Program-made: the position numbers and the translations under genes
The notes under the pieces: generated by a model
What the model saw: the letters and a program-made list of their open reading frames with translations, nothing else
Told to the model about the DNA's origin: nothing
Databases searched by the model: none
Part shown: one piece after another, positions 62,980-64,000 of the stretch
Layout of the letters: every line of letters begins with the position of its first letter
Numbering within the stretch: the first letter of the stretch is position 1
Assembly (NCBI RefSeq): GCF_008369165.1
Contig: NZ_VOBA01000001.1
Coordinates: 310,001-374,000, forward strand
From: Dietzia sp. ANT_WB102
GTDB taxonomy: Bacteria; Actinomycetota; Actinomycetes; Mycobacteriales; Mycobacteriaceae
Length of the DNA stretch: 64,000 bases
Direction: 5' to 3'

Positions 62980-63810
62980 TCAGCCGCCTGCGGGCACCTT
63001 GCTCCGGGGAGCGCCCCCTCCGAGGACTGCCAGGGCCCGCGACGGGACGTTGGTGCCCACCCAGTCCACTCCGAGGTCGCGACACAACAGCAGGTCGGCG
63101 GGGTCGTCGACGGTCCAGCAGTAGGTGCTCAGCCCCCGTGATCGCCAGTACTCGACCAGCCACGGCCGTGTCCGCAGCAACCCGATGCCCGCCCCCATCA
63201 GCTGGGCGCCGCACCCCTCGGCGGGCCACGATTTGAAGACGTTCCGGCGCCCGCGCAGCTGCACGGTCGGCACGTCGGGGGCGAGGGTGCGGAAGCGCCG
63301 CACGGCCGCGACCGAGAAGCTCATCATCACGGCGCGCGAGTCGGCGAAGGACCCGGACCGGTCGAGACCGAAGTACCTCAGCTCGTCCCTCAGGGCGGTC
63401 TCGACCCGACCTCCGGACGGCACCGGGTGCTTGGTCTCGAGGAATAGCCGGACCTGCGGGTACGCCTCGGCCATGGCGAGGAAAGCGCGCAGTGTGAGCA
63501 CGTGTTCGGGGGCGCGGTGCACGGGGTGCCACGAGCCCACGTCGAGGGCGGAGACCTGCTCGAGCGTGCTGGCGTGGACCAGCAGGTTCTTGTCGGCGAC
63601 ACGGGCGGTGCTCGCGTCGTGGAGGAGGACGGGAACCCCGTCGGAGGTGAGCCGGACGTCCACCTCGAGCCCCTCGGCGCCCTGTTCGAGGGCCTGGAGG
63701 TAGGCGACACGGGTGAGTTCGGGGAATTCCGCCGAGGCGCCGCGGTGCGCGACGACTCCGCAGCGGGTGGAGACGGGTGAGGGCAGGTGGGTGGTCGCGG
63801 GGACCGTCAC
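62980..63810 (-). CDS. Glycerophosphodiester phosphodiesterase
   Basis: 276 residues. A TIM-barrel GDPD enzyme: AHRGASAEFPELT, then LEVDVRLTSDGVPVLLHD (Glu and Asp metal ligands and the second catalytic His) and LFLETKHP. The C-terminal strand is YCWTVDDPADLLLCRDLGVD. It hydrolyses glycerophosphodiesters from phospholipid turnover to glycerol-3-phosphate and an alcohol. It corresponds to glpQ1 (Rv3842c). No signal peptide, so probably cytoplasmic. GTG 63810 has GGAAGGAG about 7 nt upstream, which sits within the 3' end of the preceding gene. Confidence 0.92.
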   Translation of the reverse strand: MTVPATTHLPSPVSTRCGVVAHRGASAEFPELTRVAYLQALEQGAEGLEVDVRLTSDGVPVLLHDASTARVADKNLLVHASTLEQVSALDVGSWHPVHRAPEHVLTLRAFLAMAEAYPQVRLFLETKHPVPSGGRVETALRDELRYFGLDRSGSFADSRAVMMSFSVAAVRRFRTLAPDVPTVQLRGRRNVFKSWPAEGCGAQLMGAGIGLLRTRPWLVEYWRSRGLSTYCWTVDDPADLLLCRDLGVDWVGTNVPSRALAVLGGGAPRSKVPAGG

Positions 63811-63813
63811 GTC

Positions 63814-63999
63814 TCACTCCTTCCGGGTTGCGGACGTTTCCAGAATCCCCACCGCGATGAACCTGCGGGTGAACCGCGGGGAAGGCTCACTGAAACTCTC
63901 CATGACACCCCGGGTCTCGCGGACCGCCCACACGGCGGCGAGGGCGGCCAGTGCGGTGAGCAGGACGGTGTCGGCGGCGGCCTGGGCGCCGTCGCCGCT
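63814..63999 (-). CDS. C-terminal end of a membrane protein (runs off the window)
   Basis: Only the last 61 residues are present. They contain one hydrophobic helix (AADTVLLTALAALAAVWAV), then a hydrophilic tail (RETRGVMESFSEPSPRFTRR) to the stop. The stop is 3 nt before the GDPD start, so the two genes are in one operon. In M. tuberculosis a transmembrane protein (Rv3843c) lies at this position; whether this is its counterpart cannot be told from the fragment. Confidence 0.6.
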   Translation of the reverse strand, partial: SGDGAQAAADTVLLTALAALAAVWAVRETRGVMESFSEPSPRFTRRFIAVGILETSATRKE

Positions 64000-64000
64000 G

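Overview
The window is GC-rich, densely coded chromosomal DNA from a mycolic-acid-bearing actinobacterium (order Mycobacteriales). It carries nearly the whole arabinogalactan and mycolate assembly locus: lipid-linked galactan export (Wzt), galactofuranosyltransferases, DprE1/DprE2, AftA, two Emb arabinosyltransferases, AccD4-Pks13-FadD32, a cutinase-like lipase, two Ag85-type mycolyltransferases, AftB, the decaprenyl-phosphate phosphoribosyltransferase (UbiA family), its PAP2 phosphatase partner, GlfT2 and Glf. Gene order follows the Mycobacterium tuberculosis Rv3781-Rv3843 stretch with rearrangements. Only two emb genes are present (mycobacteria have three, corynebacteria usually one), and one mycolyltransferase carries LGFP repeats. 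That points to a Dietzia-, Gordonia- or Rhodococcus-like genus. Dietzia is my best guess, but this is inference.

Layout. (1) 1-2.2 kb: end of wzt, glfT1, a DinB/mycothiol-type protein. (2) 2.2-4.7 kb: terC and an orphan AbiEi/DUF559-like gene. (3) 4.8-9.5 kb, minus strand: gtrA, a large polytopic membrane protein and an additional GlfT2 paralogue, forming a compact module closed by a strong inverted repeat. (4) 10-23.1 kb, plus strand: secreted lipase, dprE1, dprE2, aftA and two emb genes. (5) 23.7-43.3 kb, minus strand: glfT2, PAP2, ubiA, aftB, an Ag85-type enzyme, an LGFP mycolyltransferase, a DUF732 lipoprotein, the cutinase-like enzyme, then fadD32, pks13 and accD4. (6) 43.5-49.9 kb: lipoprotein cyclophilin, DUF5129-like protein, glf and a PGRP-type amidase with a C-terminal LGFP module. 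(7) 50-64 kb: HAD phosphatase, acyltransferase, thioesterase, serS, ankyrin protein, septum-formation protein, zincin, phosphoglycerate-mutase-like phosphatase, pheA, several unrecognised membrane proteins, CPBP protease, LCP ligase, DUF5926, GDPD and the end of a further membrane gene.

How the genes fit together. Glf makes UDP-Galf. GlfT1/GlfT2 polymerise the galactan and Wzt (with an unseen Wzm) exports it. UbiA, the PAP2 protein and DprE1/E2 make decaprenyl-phosphoryl-arabinose, which AftA, Emb and AftB consume. FadD32, AccD4 and Pks13 condense mycolic acids, and the Ag85-type enzymes attach them. The LCP protein may ligate arabinogalactan to peptidoglycan.

A recurring regulatory theme is visible. 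Fifteen genes have a TANNNT -10 hexamer ending 6-8 nt before the start codon with no obvious Shine-Dalgarno sequence, as expected for leaderless mRNAs. These hexamers were used to choose several starts. I see no tRNA, rRNA, CRISPR array, transposase or prophage gene.
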